64,000 nucleotides of DNA from an uncultured Clostridia bacterium (GTDB lineage: Bacteria > Bacillota > Clostridia > Christensenellales > UBA1242): NCBI GenBank assembly GCA_944380265.1, contig CALWGY010000002.1, forward strand, positions 125,316-189,315. The letters run 5' to 3'. Below the pieces are notes generated by a model. That model was not told where the DNA came from. It was given only the letters and a program-made list of their open reading frames with translations, and did not search any database. Numbering within the stretch: the first letter of the stretch is position 1; every line of letters starts with the position of its first letter. Positions 27,195 through 42,100 of the stretch are shown here, piece after piece. The position numbers and the translations under genes are program-made.

Positions 27195-30100
27195 ATGGGT
27201 TACATACGAAAAAAACTTGTTGCACTTAGTTTAATTTTGTTTAGCACCATAATATTGTTTTATGGTTGCGATAACAATAAATATAAAAACTTAAAATTGA
27301 ATGTGTCGAACACCGACATGGAAATTGTTTTGGATGAAGAACCACAAAACAATTTGTTTTCCATAACTGCTCGTGTTTCAGATATGCCAAAGGGCTACGA
27401 CGGAGCGGTTGAATTTATTGTGCCTGTTAACAACTTTATTACTCCAATAACCACAAAACCACAAGTTAACGATGGTGTTAGTGTTGGTGTTTTTGAAGCA
27501 AAAGAACAGGGTGGACCAATAACAATAATGGTTAGAACACTTGAAGGTAACTTACAACAAAACATAACTGTTAGAGTTGTTAAACCAATAACATCAATAA
27601 ATTTCACAACAGCGGTTGTTCCAGTTGTTAAAGGTGAAAGAACCGACATTTCAAAATTTTTAAACTTTAACCCAGAAGGAACTACGCAAAATGGTGTAAG
27701 GCTAGAACTTTCTTCACCAGTGCCATCAGATGTTGAACTTATTAGAGTTATAACAGATGGACAATATTTAACAGTTCCAGCAGACTTAAATGTTACAGAA
27801 TTTAAAATGAGAGCAAGATCAACTGTTAACGAAGAAATTGTTTCCGAGCTTGTAACTTGCAGAGTTGTTGAACTTGTTCCAGTTGATAAAATTGTTTTAA
27901 TGAACAATAAAAACACCCCAAACACAACAGAAGATGATTTGGCACTTGAAAAAAACAGTTCAGGGGAATACAACATAACTTTGGCTACAAACACCGAAAA
28001 TTTGTTTTCAAAAACTGTTTACTTCAAGTTTGATAACGATCCAAATTTGAATAATAACTACATTGTGTCAGTTACTGGTCGTGGTCAAGATGGCTCAATC
28101 ACAAAAGAAGATGGAAGTGTTGACAATGTTATTCAAGTTGATGAAACAATAAACGCAAGAAACTCGTTTGACCTTAAAGCAATTGGAAATGGTAAAACAA
28201 AAATTGAATTTGTTATTAAGCACGCTGAGTTTCCAGATTACGAACCATTCACTCAAAAAATTGTTTTAAACATTAATGTGGAAGCATTCCCAAAAACAAT
28301 TGAAGTAACAGATGGCACAAATAATGTTGCACTAAATCAAATTAAATTGTTTGCCAACTACGATGGAACCAACTTGTTTGGAACTCCATTTAAAATTGTG
28401 GTTAAAAACGAAACTGGTGAAATGACAAACCAAAAAGTAACATTGTCATTAAACAGTGGTCAAGAAAACATTTTTATGTATGACCGCTATAAAAATCCAG
28501 TTGCATTTAACGAACCAATTAATGCTGGGCAAACATATTATTTAACACACAATTTCACCGCAGCACCTGTTCAAGAAATAATATTAAGTGTTGTTAGCGA
28601 AACATATAACGAAGTGTTTTTAAACATTCCAATTGTTATTGAAACACAAGAAATTGTTTTAAGCACAGACACGCCAGAAGTTCACATTGACATTAACAAT
28701 CTAACTTCGCAAAAAGCACTAGAAATTCAAGGTTTGCCTCCAACTTACAATTTAACACAATTAAGAGTTGAACTTGTTAAAAATGATGTTAGCGATGCAA
28801 GTTCTCTTGTGGAGGTTGTTCAATCTGCAAAACAAATTGAGCTTCTTCCAAAAGGAAAAATTGGCGAATGTTATGTTAATGTTATTGCTCCAAATGGCAG
28901 CCAAGTAACTTTCAAAATTATATTGTTTGAAAGCCTTAACAGTTCAAATTCCAGCATAACTTTTGCAGGAACTCAAATTCCAGCAAAAGATGAATTGGGT
29001 GGTGTTGTTCCTGAAATAACCATAAAAAATGGATTAAATGTTCAAATTAACTTTGTTATTAACGGAAATTCCTACACAAACTTAAACGGAACTGGTTTAA
29101 TTTACAATGCAAACAGCCAAAACACTGGTGTTGCACAAATTAAACCGAACTATCAAATTCAAACCCAAAACATGGGTGGAACAAGCAGAATAACCATTCA
29201 AATAACTGGCTTTAACGAAGCAGGCGAACAATCTAAAATAATCTATTTCGAATTTGATGTTAAAGTTTCAGTTCCAATTGATAAACTTGAAACCACAACT
29301 CGAGAAGTAACCATTTACGACACAAATTCATTAAGTTCAAATTTGGTTAACACATATGGAACGCATGAAATTGTTTTAACATCAACCCCAAGTAATGCAT
29401 CGTTTACATACAACGATTTAATTTGGGTTTGCGAATTTAATGGTAGCGAACTTGTTGGTTATAAAAGTGAAAATGGCGATGACGTAATTTATACATTTAC
29501 AACAAACAACTTTGACATTATTACTTTACAAACCACAAAATCAAACTTTAAACGTGCAACCGTAACTTGCCAGATTAACAGTGGTTCAAACAATTTAACC
29601 TTTAACATTATTGCACGTGTAAATCAACAATATAAAAACGAAACTGGTGCAACCATTGATTCACCAAAATCAGAATCTGTTAGGTTTATTGTTTATAAAG
29701 CACAAAAAGTTGAAAACATAGTTTTCCAAAATGTTAAAACAAATGTTATTAATGGAATGAAAGATTTTGAACTTGTTTTTGACGAACGTGACCTTGGCTG
29801 GAACGGAAGCACATACACAAACACACAAAACAGCACAAGAGAAATATCATTTGATGTTTATCCTTCTGATGCTCTTTACAAAGATTTGTATGCGGTTTCA
29901 AATAATGGTGCAGTTGAAGTTAAAGTTAATAACATAACAAAGGTTATAACTGTAACAGTTAAAACCCGTATTTCTGGAACGGAAGATGTTATTGTAACAG
30001 TTTATCCACTAGATAGTGTTAACGGAGCAGATATTGGGTTATATTATGAAATTAAAGTTAGAGTTTTAGATGGAACGCTAGAAAATCCTTTTGAAATTGA

Positions 30101-33100
30101 AAATCAGGATGACTTGTTAAGAATTAATTCTCAACTTGAAGCAAACTATGTTTTAACAAGTAACATCACAATAACAATGTCAAACTGGACTCCAATTGGT
30201 TTCATTGATGGAAAAGTAACACAATTTAATGGAACATTGTCGGGCAAAAATGTTATAACCGACAAAGGTCAAATTATTCAAACTTCTTATTACACAATTA
30301 GTGGAATGAGAATTAATGGCGCTGATTCATACCGTTATTTAGGTTTGTTTGCATACTTGGGAACCGATTCGGTTGTTTCCGATTTAACAATTAACAATTT
30401 CAGAATCACTGCAAATGTTGTGTCGGAAGGCAACTTGTTTGCAGGCGCTCTTGCAGGATATGCAGAAGGCATTATTGAAAATGTTTCAATAAACGATTTA
30501 AGTGGTGTTCAAGCATTTAATGGAAACCATTATGAAAATGTTGAATATGGTGTTGTTCCTGATTCAGGAATTTATATCACATCAAACACCGAAACCGACA
30601 AACAAGCATACTATTTTGTTGGTGGACTTGTTGGATTTTTAAACAACGCTAACTTGCACCACAACAGTGCAACTCAAAGTGTTTCCGACTTTGCGGCTAA
30701 ACATGATGAAGTTGCAGCAAATGAATTTGATGGAATATTAAAAACAAACTATTCAAGAAACATTGAAGTGTTGCCAGCACATAAGCAAATTGTTAATGCT
30801 AGTGTTGTTGCTCAAATTAATGTTCAAACAAATTCACACAACATAGCCTATGTTGGTGGTGTTGTTGGATTTAATAACCGAGCAATAATAACAAAAACTA
30901 ACACACAAGAACTAAGTTTTGGCAGCGATAGTGCCGATGTGTTTGTTGCAATTAATGCAAACATTGCAAACGGAACACAAAAAATTGCAAACCAAAATTC
31001 TGCTTATGGTGGTGTTGCAGGATTTAATAATGGTATTATTGAAAATGTTCAAGTTAAAGCAAGCATACTAGGTGTTTATGACAAAAACGGCACATATATG
31101 TCAAACATTGGCGGTGTTGTTGGTTATAATGTTGGAACAATTGAAAACACAAAATCTTTCCCATTAATTCGTGGTTACAAAAATGTTGGCGGAATTGTTG
31201 GCAAAAGTGAAAGTGCAATTGTTTACATTTCAAACACAACAAACAACGGAAAACATATATATGTTAATGGTTTACCTGGCATTGGTGGTGGGGAATTTAC
31301 AATGGAAGTTGGCATTAACTTTAATTCTAATTTCCAAATCACCATTGAAAAATTTGAAACAGTTTCATATGATTACAATCAATTTGTTTCATTAATTAAT
31401 GAAAACTATTTTGATAATTCTCAGCAATTAACCCAAGCACAAGACCTTGTTACATTGCTTTATAGTTCAACATCCGGATTGTTGCCTGATAATTTTTATG
31501 CAACAAAAATAATCCGTCAAAACCTACTTAGCGGATTAAGTAATGTTGAATATAATGTTAGAGCACAAAATTATAATGATACTTGGGCAATAAATTCACA
31601 TTACTATAATAGTTACACACAAGAAGCACTTGCAAAAGGACTAAGCTTCTATGGTAGCAACATAATTAGAAACAACAGTGTTGAATTTTTAAGCTTAGAA
31701 GATTCAATTATTGCATATAACACCGCAATAATTGGATTTGATAATGTTGGTGGTGTTGTTGGTAAATATGTTGGATTGTTTGCAAACGGAGAAGAAACAG
31801 TTCATTACATAAGTTCTTATCCAGCAGCAATAACATATGATGTTATTAACTACAACCCAATTCAATTTAACACAGTTTATAACTATTCAAAACTTGATGT
31901 TGAAAGCACCGATAATTTAACAGGTCGTGGTTTTTACGGTAACATTTTGCTATCCTACGCTCATGGAAGTGAAGTTGACAACAAAAACAGAAACTTTGCT
32001 GGTGGTTTGGTTGGCAAACTAACAAATGGTGTTGTAACCAACAACCAGGTTTTCGCAAGCATTCAAAGTGACCTTGCAGGCATTGGTGGTTTGGTTGGTA
32101 AGGCCGATGGAATAACTCAAATTAGCAACAGCAGCTTTGTTGGAGTTTTATATAATAAAGACCAAAATCAAAATGAAAATGCAACAGCAGCAACAGGTGG
32201 ACTTGTTGGTGATGCAAAAAATTCAACAACAACTTTTGCTTATATTGGCGAATATGATGAAGGTTCACAATATGATGAAGGTTCACAAACCGAAGTTTAT
32301 AAATTTGCAGGATCTAAAATTTTGGTTAATTACTATGAAATGGTTACAACCAATTCTGGCAGCAACAACATAACAAGCAGAACTTTGGTGGAATCTGCAA
32401 TTAATTCAAGTTATAACAACATTAAACATTCATATTACAGTGCAACCGACCCACTAGGAACTCCAATTGTTTCGCAAGAAACTGAAACTGATAATAACAA
32501 ATCACTTGGTTTTGTAGGGGACGGACAAAAAGAAATTAACATAGCATTCAAATATGTTTCTGGTGGTGGATTAGTTTCAAAAGAATATGGCGACACAAAT
32601 GAACCATATTTAAAAGTGTTAACAGATGTTTTAAAGGTTAACCAAAACAAACTAATGTCAACCGCTTCAAATGGAACAGAAACAGATTTAAGTGAAATTT
32701 CGATATATATTGAAATTTCAAATGGTCAAGTAGTTAAAACAGCAAACTATAACACATTTATTCAGCAAATCCATCCATATGGAATTGAAACAGAATTTGA
32801 TAATTCTTCTGTTAAAATTGATGCAAATGGTGATGGATTAAAAGATTCCGACACAGGACTAAATTATTCAACATCACATTCAGAATTTATAGAAAAACAT
32901 TTAGCAAACACCGTATGGTATTATAACTATCAAGTTAACTACGGTATTCCTGTTTTATTGTCTAACAACAAGTTAGAAGTTGCAGATGATAATTCATACA
33001 AAATTAGTTTGCTTGCAAACTTCCCACCAACACAAATAAGCATTTTAAATAAGCAAAACTATGTTGACTCATTCATTGCACAAATTAATGATGCAATTGA

Positions 33101-36100
33101 AAATGAAGTTGCAAGCGTAATTAATTTCTATGAACTTGATGAAAGCAACTACATTTTGGGTGGAACTCAAATAAATTTTGGTAACAACAACCAAGGATTA
33201 ACCGACAGTTTAATTTCTAGACTTACAAACGATTTGTTAAGCGAACTTACAAGTCTTAACACATATTCAATTGATGAATTATTAAACATTGAAGCAATTC
33301 CAACATTTATTGGTGCAAATAGCTTTAAAATTACAAGTTCAAATGGTGGAGTTGTTAGTGTTGAATTTGATGATAACAACCAACTTAAATTTGTAGCAAA
33401 ATCAGTGGGTGAAACTAACATCACCATAACATCTGCTTACAATCCGGACATTTCTGCAACATTGAAGCTTTATGTTGTGAATGCATCACAAAATTTAGAT
33501 TTAACTTACTATGTTTCAGGACAAAAAACTGATTTAAGTTATGGTAAAACATTGTTTATTAACAAAAGCACACAAAACAACCAAGTTGCATTGCCAGTAA
33601 GTTCAGTTTTAAATTCAACTTACACATTCACATCTGGCTCAAACGTTAACAAAACATTCACTTTATCACAAAACACAAACAGTGGTATCAGATACTATTA
33701 TTTAGCAAACAAAGCACATAATCTTGAAACTATTCACACAATTTACCACTTAAATCCTATTAGTTCTCCAATTCATGTTTTAATTAACAATCAAACTTTT
33801 GTTGAAGAACCTGTTCAATTGCAAGTGTTAACAGATTCGGGAATTCAAACTCAAACACAATATGTTTATTATATTGATGTTCCATATGGCAACACTGCTG
33901 ATATTATTGGAACAGAAGAATCATTAAATTCACTTTTAGCAGTTCCTTACATTCATTTACAAAACACCGATGAAAAAATATTGTTACTAAAACAAAGCAA
34001 TAACGAAAATTCTATTATTGATTTTGGTAAAGACTACAAATATAATGTAACAATCATAGATTCAAACAAAAAACAAACAATCAAACAAACATCAATTTTG
34101 GGTGGCTTTGAAATTCCTAGTGAATTGTTAAGCATGAACACTAAGGAATTAATTGAATTTTGTAAAACAATACAATACACAATAGAAATTCCAGAAGGTG
34201 AAAAATATGAAACTGTTGAAGATTATTTAAATAGTTTAAACACCGCTGACTTCCAAGAAAAAATAAAAGAAGCGTATGTTTATTGTGTTATAAACATGAT
34301 TGCAAAATTTGATGTTAAGGTTTCAAAAGCAAGTTGGAAAATTTCTCAAAGCACAAACTCCATTCAATTTCCAGTTAACGGAAATCCAAACTTCTCAATT
34401 GAAATTGAAACCGACAAAAATGCGGAAGAACTTTACATTGTTTATTCTGATAGTTTAGGAAATGAGCGAGTTATAAGCGTAACTGATGTTAAAGATCGTT
34501 ATAATTCAAAAATTAAAATCAATCAGTTAACACTTCTTGTTAACAACACAATTACACCACCAGATAGTGGAACAAATTCCATAATTTACAATTTTGGTTT
34601 GGTTGTTGAAGATGAAGACAAATTAAATGTTACACAAGAAATAAACCGAACATTCAAATTCTTTGTGGTAAAACAAAATGCTCCAGAAATAATAGAAGAT
34701 GCTAACGGATTTGTAACCAACTCTATTTCAAGCATTGCAGATGAAAATATGATTGTAACATTGCCTGTTAAACTTGTGCCACAAGACATTACAAGCATAA
34801 CTTTAAAACATTATCCAAATGCTGAAACAACTTCAAGAGTTGATGAAAACGGAAACACCATAACAGAAGTTAATTTAAGTGAAATTGCATATGATAATTT
34901 AATTCCAGGTCATGTTGGAATTTTGAAAGCATATGTTAGTCCATATTTTGCATACTTTGATGAACTAGAAATTGTTTCAAGCGGAAGCGGAAACAGCATT
35001 GTGTTGTTTGAACAAATGTATGCAAACATCACAAAAACTGATGAAGGCGTTTTGTATGATGGAACATATGAAACATTAATTAGTTCAAATAACTCAATTC
35101 CAAACGGAATTAAACTTCAAAAAACATCGTTTAAGGACCAAGATGGAAACATTGGCTACGATGGAAACATTTATATTAGAACATTAGTTAATAGCTTGGT
35201 TACAGAAGCAGATTCGTTTACCCTAACAATTAACGCAAAAATTAATGGCGTTATAGTTAAAACTGGAACAATTACACTAGATGTTCAAACTCCGCCATCA
35301 ATTAACTTATCAATTAATGGCAAAGATGAAGCACCAATTGCACGTGGAACAGAACAACAATTCAGTGCAACCCTTAATGGCGTGGAAGGGAATATTGATT
35401 TTAGTTCAAGCTACACATATTTAATTAATCCAAATGGTATGGAAGTAACACTTGGAAAAGTTGGAACTGACTTTAATATTAATGTTCGTAATGGTGTTTA
35501 CACCGTTGACACAAACGTAAATCTTCCAACCAATCGTTACATAAAAATTATTGGAACAGTAACAAAACAAATAAATGGCGAAACAATAACACACACTGAT
35601 TCCTTAATTTTAAAAGTAACAGACTTTGTTATTGATGAAATTACTGTTGACAGAGTAACAAATGGCAACATCACTGGTTACTTTAATCAACCATATTCAT
35701 TAATTGTTAGAATTAACAAAGCAACATATAATGAATCAATTGCAAATGAAGTTAAAGAAAAAATTGCAGAGTTAGAAAAAGAATTTTCAAAATCTAATGG
35801 TGAAAACATTGAAGTATGGCGCGAAGTTAACCAAACTGTTAGTGTTTCTGATCCTAAACGTTATGGAACATTATTGCTTGGTTATAATAGTGCAAAAACA
35901 TACATTATTGGTGAAAAATTAGAAGTTGAATTTAACAACACAAAGGTTTATTCAATTCAAAACACCAGATTTGACAGCGGTGATAGGCTTGCTGCTGTGG
36001 TTGAATATATTTACACAGATGATGGCATTATTCCTCTTGTTGGTGAAAACAAAATAATTTATGAAAGTGTTTCAGCTTACAGATATGAAAAAACATCCGA

Positions 36101-39100
36101 ATTTGGCTTTGGCTTCCATCGTAAAAGAGATGAAGAACGTCCAGACCCAATTGAAAATGTTGAAGATTTTATGGACATGGAAGATGGTGTTGACTACATT
36201 TTGGTTAACGACATAACCTTAACAGATTGGGTTCCATTTAGAGATGATTTAAAAATTAACAGCCTAGATGGTAATGGCTACGTTATAACAATTGAAAGTT
36301 TTGCACTTGATGAATATGTTGATGAAGCAAGTTTAATTGCAAACAAAAACATTGGTATTTTTGGAAAAATTAACAGTGGAACAACAATCAAAAACTTAAT
36401 TATTGAAGTTGCTCCAACAATAAAATCTAATTCAATTGAACTGGCAAACTATGATTCAACACAAGTTGACTTGTTGGTTGATGCCACAGCTTACAAAAAT
36501 GTAAACTTTGGTTTGCTTGCAGGCGAAAATGCTGGTATTGTAACAAATGTTCAAGTTGTTAAAGATGCAGGCGAGTTAAGGCTAGAACGTGAACTAACTT
36601 TTGCCGCAGCATATCCAAATGACCCACTTTATAGGAAGTATATTATAGATGGAGTATTCCAGAAAAATCAGTTTATTATTGATAATTTTGAAAGGTTCTA
36701 TCCGGGTAAAGATTATTTAAAAGATCCAGTTACAAAAGAACCAATCCTTGATAATAATGGCGAACTTCAAATAAGTGCCAAGGAAAACACATCAACTCGC
36801 CGTGACTTGTCTGTTGTTAGAGTTCAAACAACCACAACAGTTGATGTTCAAACACATTACATGGCAGGTTTAATTGGCAGAAACTTAGATGAAGGAACTG
36901 ATGCGTTAGGCTACATAACCAATTCTAGTGTTGAAAACATTACAATTAATGGTGTTGGTTATGTTGCAGGATTTGTTGCAAGCAACAGCGGAAAAATTAG
37001 TTCATCTTACTTTAAAGGTGCAAACGTTATTAACCGTGTTGCTGAAAACTATGCTGAGGCAGCAACTGGCGGATTTGTTGTTTACAACACAGGAACAAAT
37101 GCAGCAATTCAATACTCATATGTTCAAGGCAGACTTGGTGAGGGTTCAAAATATGCTGATCCAGACAATGGAAACAGCATGACTAATGCCGACAAAACTG
37201 GGTTAAGTGAAGATGCTAAAAAAGATTTTGCTGGATATAATTATATAAACAGCGATGAAAAAGCAGACGGTTATAGAATAAGCATTGCACGCCTTAGAGC
37301 ATTAAATGCAATTGTAACATCTAGAACCAGAGCAAGTGCATTTGTTTACGAAAATGATGCAGCAATTTCTAACAGTTACGCAAACATTATGGTTAACAGT
37401 TCAATGCAAACAAGTGGTTTTGTGTTTAACAACACAGAAAACGGAACAATAAGTTCAAGTTACACTTTAAGTAGCGTTAGAACAAACAGCATGGCTTCCA
37501 GCCCATTCACTGGTAGGTCTTCCGATTATACATATAACAATGCAAATCCAGATGGATTTAATGATGTTCATTACTTAAAAATTGGCTCTGATGACAATGC
37601 TTTGGCACCAGAAATTGCAAATGCAGAAGAATTTTTGGATGAAAACGAACCGGCAACTGCACTTGGTGCATCTCAATTTGGTGAATATAACACATTCCAA
37701 GGTTATGCATTTAACACCGACTTTGAACAAAGTTCGGAAGATAACATTTTAAGAAGTGTTTGGTTTATTCCAAATGGAGAATCGGAAATACTTTATGATG
37801 ATCACTTTAAAAATGATTATTATGTAAATTCCAGACCAGAACTTGTTGCTGCAAACTTAAAAACAACATCAATTCGTGTTTGGACAGGTTCCGATGAATC
37901 CGGCGAAAATAGTTATAACTACATTTCCACTCCAATTGGCGACAGTGTTCACAACCCACTTTTGGTTAAGTCAGCAGAAAACTTTAATAGTTACTTAAAT
38001 TATGATTCAACTGTTGATGTAAAAGACAGAAACTTTGCAATAAGGTTTATTTCCGACATTGCATTTAATAAAACAGATTTAACTGCTCAAACATACAATA
38101 TGGATTACTATGGTGACCTTGATGGAAACGGTATGACCATTAAGGAACTAAGAATTGTTTCTGATACTGATTTTGAAAATCCTGAAACCGGTGAAACAAT
38201 TGAATATTTAGGTTTGTTTGGCAGAATTATAACTCAGCCACTAGATGAAGAAAATTCTCAACGTGGTGTTGTTAGAAACTTGAATATTGAAGTTTCCGAA
38301 GTAAGGGGTAGCAAAGTAACATATGTTGGTGCACTTGCAGGTTCAATTGAAAATGCAAATGTGTTTAATGTTAACATTTCTGGTGACGAAGTAATTCAAG
38401 GTAAAAACATGGTTGGTGGACTTGCCGGAATAATTACTGGTGACAGTGAAATTGTTAACATAACAAGCACAGTTAGTGCAAGAGCCGCTTACTTTAAGGA
38501 TTCAAACAGATTTAGCACATCATATCCTAATGAACAGGTTTCTGTTTATGGAACATTTAACATATATAACAAAGAAACCATTGGCGAGGAAATGGTAACC
38601 AATGCTGAAACAGTTTCATATGTTGGTGGCATTGCGGGTATATTTGATGTTGATGAACGTGAAGAAGATGAACAACTAAGCCCATTGTCGTTGTTTAATT
38701 CTAGGGCAAGAAAATTAACTGTTACTGGCAGTGTTTCATTAACAGGCGAAATTGTTGGTGGAATTTTTGGATTAAATGGAGAAGAATCAACTGCAAGCGA
38801 TTTAACATTTATAATTGATCCAAATTCTGCACCTGAACTTAGAGGAAGCAGAATTTCTGGTGGAATTATTGGTGAAAACCGTGGTGAAGTTGAACGAAGT
38901 TATGTTGAACATAATTCCGAACTTCAAAAACAAATTGATGAAAGCTACAAAACTGCTGTTGCAAGTGGAACCAATCCAAAAGTTACAAACAGTAATTTAA
39001 ATTACAACACATTGTTTAAAAACAACGCAAACTATATTGGTGGTTTTGTTGGATTTAACAATGGTGGAACAATTAAAAATAGTTACAGCAAAGTTAACGT

Positions 39101-42100
39101 TATAAACCTAAACAGCATGTTTGCTGGTGGTTTTGTTGGATTAAGTATTGGCGGTCAATATAATTTCTGTTACACAACTGCAACAGTTAGTGCATTTAAA
39201 GTTGCTGGTGGCTTTGCAGGAATTCAAACTGTTAACCCATTCAAATCAGATGCTGGTAATATCACAATAGATAGCACAATAGGAAATTATATTTTAATTT
39301 CAAGAAATGCTGAGTCTGTTAAAAACATAGTAACTGGCACAAATGGCATAACAAAATATGTTGGTGTTGTTGCGGCGAACATTTGGCGAGATGAAGATTT
39401 GGTAACAGACAGACGCACACAATACAATTCAAATTACACCCTTGCTTTGGGTGGCATGATTGGTATTGCATTAGATGAAGCAAATGATAAAGGTAGGTTA
39501 GTTATATCTAACATTGCAACTTCATCTGGAACGCTTAACGAACGTTATAAAAATGAAACCAACTTCTTCGTTCAACCTGAATTTACCAACTCAGCTGCTG
39601 GAGAATACGATGATAATTTGCCTGAAATTGGTTCATTTATTGGCTTTGATCTGTCAACAAACGATTCAATGTTCATAGAAAACGATTTAAGATTTTCTGA
39701 AGGTTCAAGAAATGCTGATGCGGATGATAATAAAGGCTATGGTGATGTTGCATTATCTTATACAACTAATAAAATGACTAGACCAAATGGACTTTCTGGT
39801 TTTGTTGCTGAATACAAGCAAAATGAGAAAGGAGAATATGTTGATGGTGAAGGTAAGCCGGTTGATAATAAAGACAAAGCAGCGCTTGTTTACTATCAAT
39901 ACAGCCGTTTGCAAAACATATCTAGTGCAAGAACATTAAAAGAAATTATTACCACACTAGATGTTATTGCTACCGAAGCGGCTAGCACTGGTGATAACTT
40001 CGCTAATGATAAAGGAACTATTGGTGAAGTATCAAAAGGCGAATTAACAACATCTCCAATTTTTGGAACATGGAATGTAAATCGTTGGACAGGTGTTAGA
40101 AAAGAAACCGATGCCGACATTAACACAACTTTCCCATATTTGGAAGCAAAACCTGAAACAACCCGAATTGAGGTTTGGAATCGTGAAGATTTACTTCAAA
40201 TGGGTGTTTACACAAATGCTGAATTTGTTCTTATGGCAGATATTGATTTGAAAGGCGATACTAACAAAGAAACTTGGGACCCAATTGGAACCCGTGCAAT
40301 TCCATTTAAAGGAACACTTCATTCAAACACTGGTAATCAATATACAATTTATAATGTAAATATTCAATCTGCATCAACTGCATTTGTTGGACTTGTTGGA
40401 TATTCTTCCGAAGCGGAATTTAGAGACTTTAATTTAGCAAATGTTACAATTAACATTGCTGATAGCAACCAAGGAGCATTGTTCATAGGTTCGCTTGTTG
40501 GATATGCTTCAATGGGTACAATTGTTGATAATGTTAACATTGTTAAAGGTCAGTTTAACATTGGTGCCGAAGCAGAGGCAAACTTAGGTGCAACAATTAA
40601 AACATCACATGCTGGCACGGTTGGTGGTTTGGTTGGCTATTCTAATTTAGGAACCATTAAAAATTCTGGAACATATAGTTTGTCGGTAAGTGATGGTAAG
40701 ATTGTTTATGATTCAACAGCAACTGACATTGTTTCAATTGAAGTTAATGGTATTGGTGATTTTTCTCAATTAGAAAATGATATTAACAAAACTTTGGCAT
40801 TTGGCGGACTTGTTGGATATATGACAAGTGTTGGTGCCGAAGAACCAATGATTCAAAACAGTTTTGCTAATGGAAAAATCAGTTTTAATACATTTGGTAA
40901 CAATAGTAGTGCAATGAAATTTGCAAACAATAAAACATTAAATGGTGAAACAAGCAGAAGCGTGGATATTGGCGGATTAATTGGTAGAAGTAATGATTCC
41001 AATGCTGAAACTGCTAGAATTGTTAATGTTAAAACAACCATGAACTTTAATGTTTTGATTGACTTTGTAGAGTCAACAGCTGTTTCTGAAATTAACATTG
41101 GCGGAATTGCTGGAAAGTCTACAAACAGCTTTATTACCGAAGACAGAGTTATTACTGAAACTTCAACACAATATTTGCAAAACAGTGTTAATGCAAACGG
41201 AACAAATAACATTAATATTTCAAATTATAACCGTAAGTTAAATTATGGTGGTGCAGTTGGTTATGTTGTTGGTTCAACACTAAATCAAGAATCTGCAAGC
41301 ACGGCTTATTCAAACTACGAAATTTCACAAATTATTGTTGGAAAATTAGACTCTAAATTAACAACAAATGTTAACTTGTCATCAAATGCAACCGATTCAA
41401 GCACAATATTAAATATTGGTGGTGCAGTTGGTGAAGCCAGTGTGGCTAACATTTCAAATGTTAATGCTAACATTGAATTGAATGCAACCATAAATCCTAG
41501 TGTTTCAAACACAAATCCAGCATTATTTAATGTTGCAGGTTTGGTTGCTAAAATTGAAAATGGACAATTAGTTGAAAATTCAATGGCAGCAGGATCTGTT
41601 AACGCTTCAAACAAAAATAATGCATCAAAAACCAATGTTACAACAAAAGTTGGTGGAGCATTTGGTGATGTGGTAATGGCAAATGGACTTAATGGAATTG
41701 GCAAAATTAACAAAATTATTTCAAATGTTGATGTTAATGTTGTTTATCCACAAAATCCAAAAGAAATTGGTAGTTTAACAGCTGGTGGGTTTGTTGGACA
41801 AATTTATAACGGAATTATCACCGAAAGTGCAAATTTAGGAAATGTTTGTGTTAATGGTTCAACCCAAAAATCTGACACTTATGTTGGCGGATTTGTTGGA
41901 AGAATTGATTTGAAAACAAGACCAATTTCAAACATAAATAACGATGTACAAATCAAAAACTCATATAGTGTTGGTGATTTGGAACTTACAAGCATGTTTA
42001 GTGGTGCAAACAGTAAAAACAAAGCAGGTTTGTTTGTTGGAGACATACTTTATGATTACAACAGCGGAAATTCTAAATTAGTTTTACGTAATAACTACAC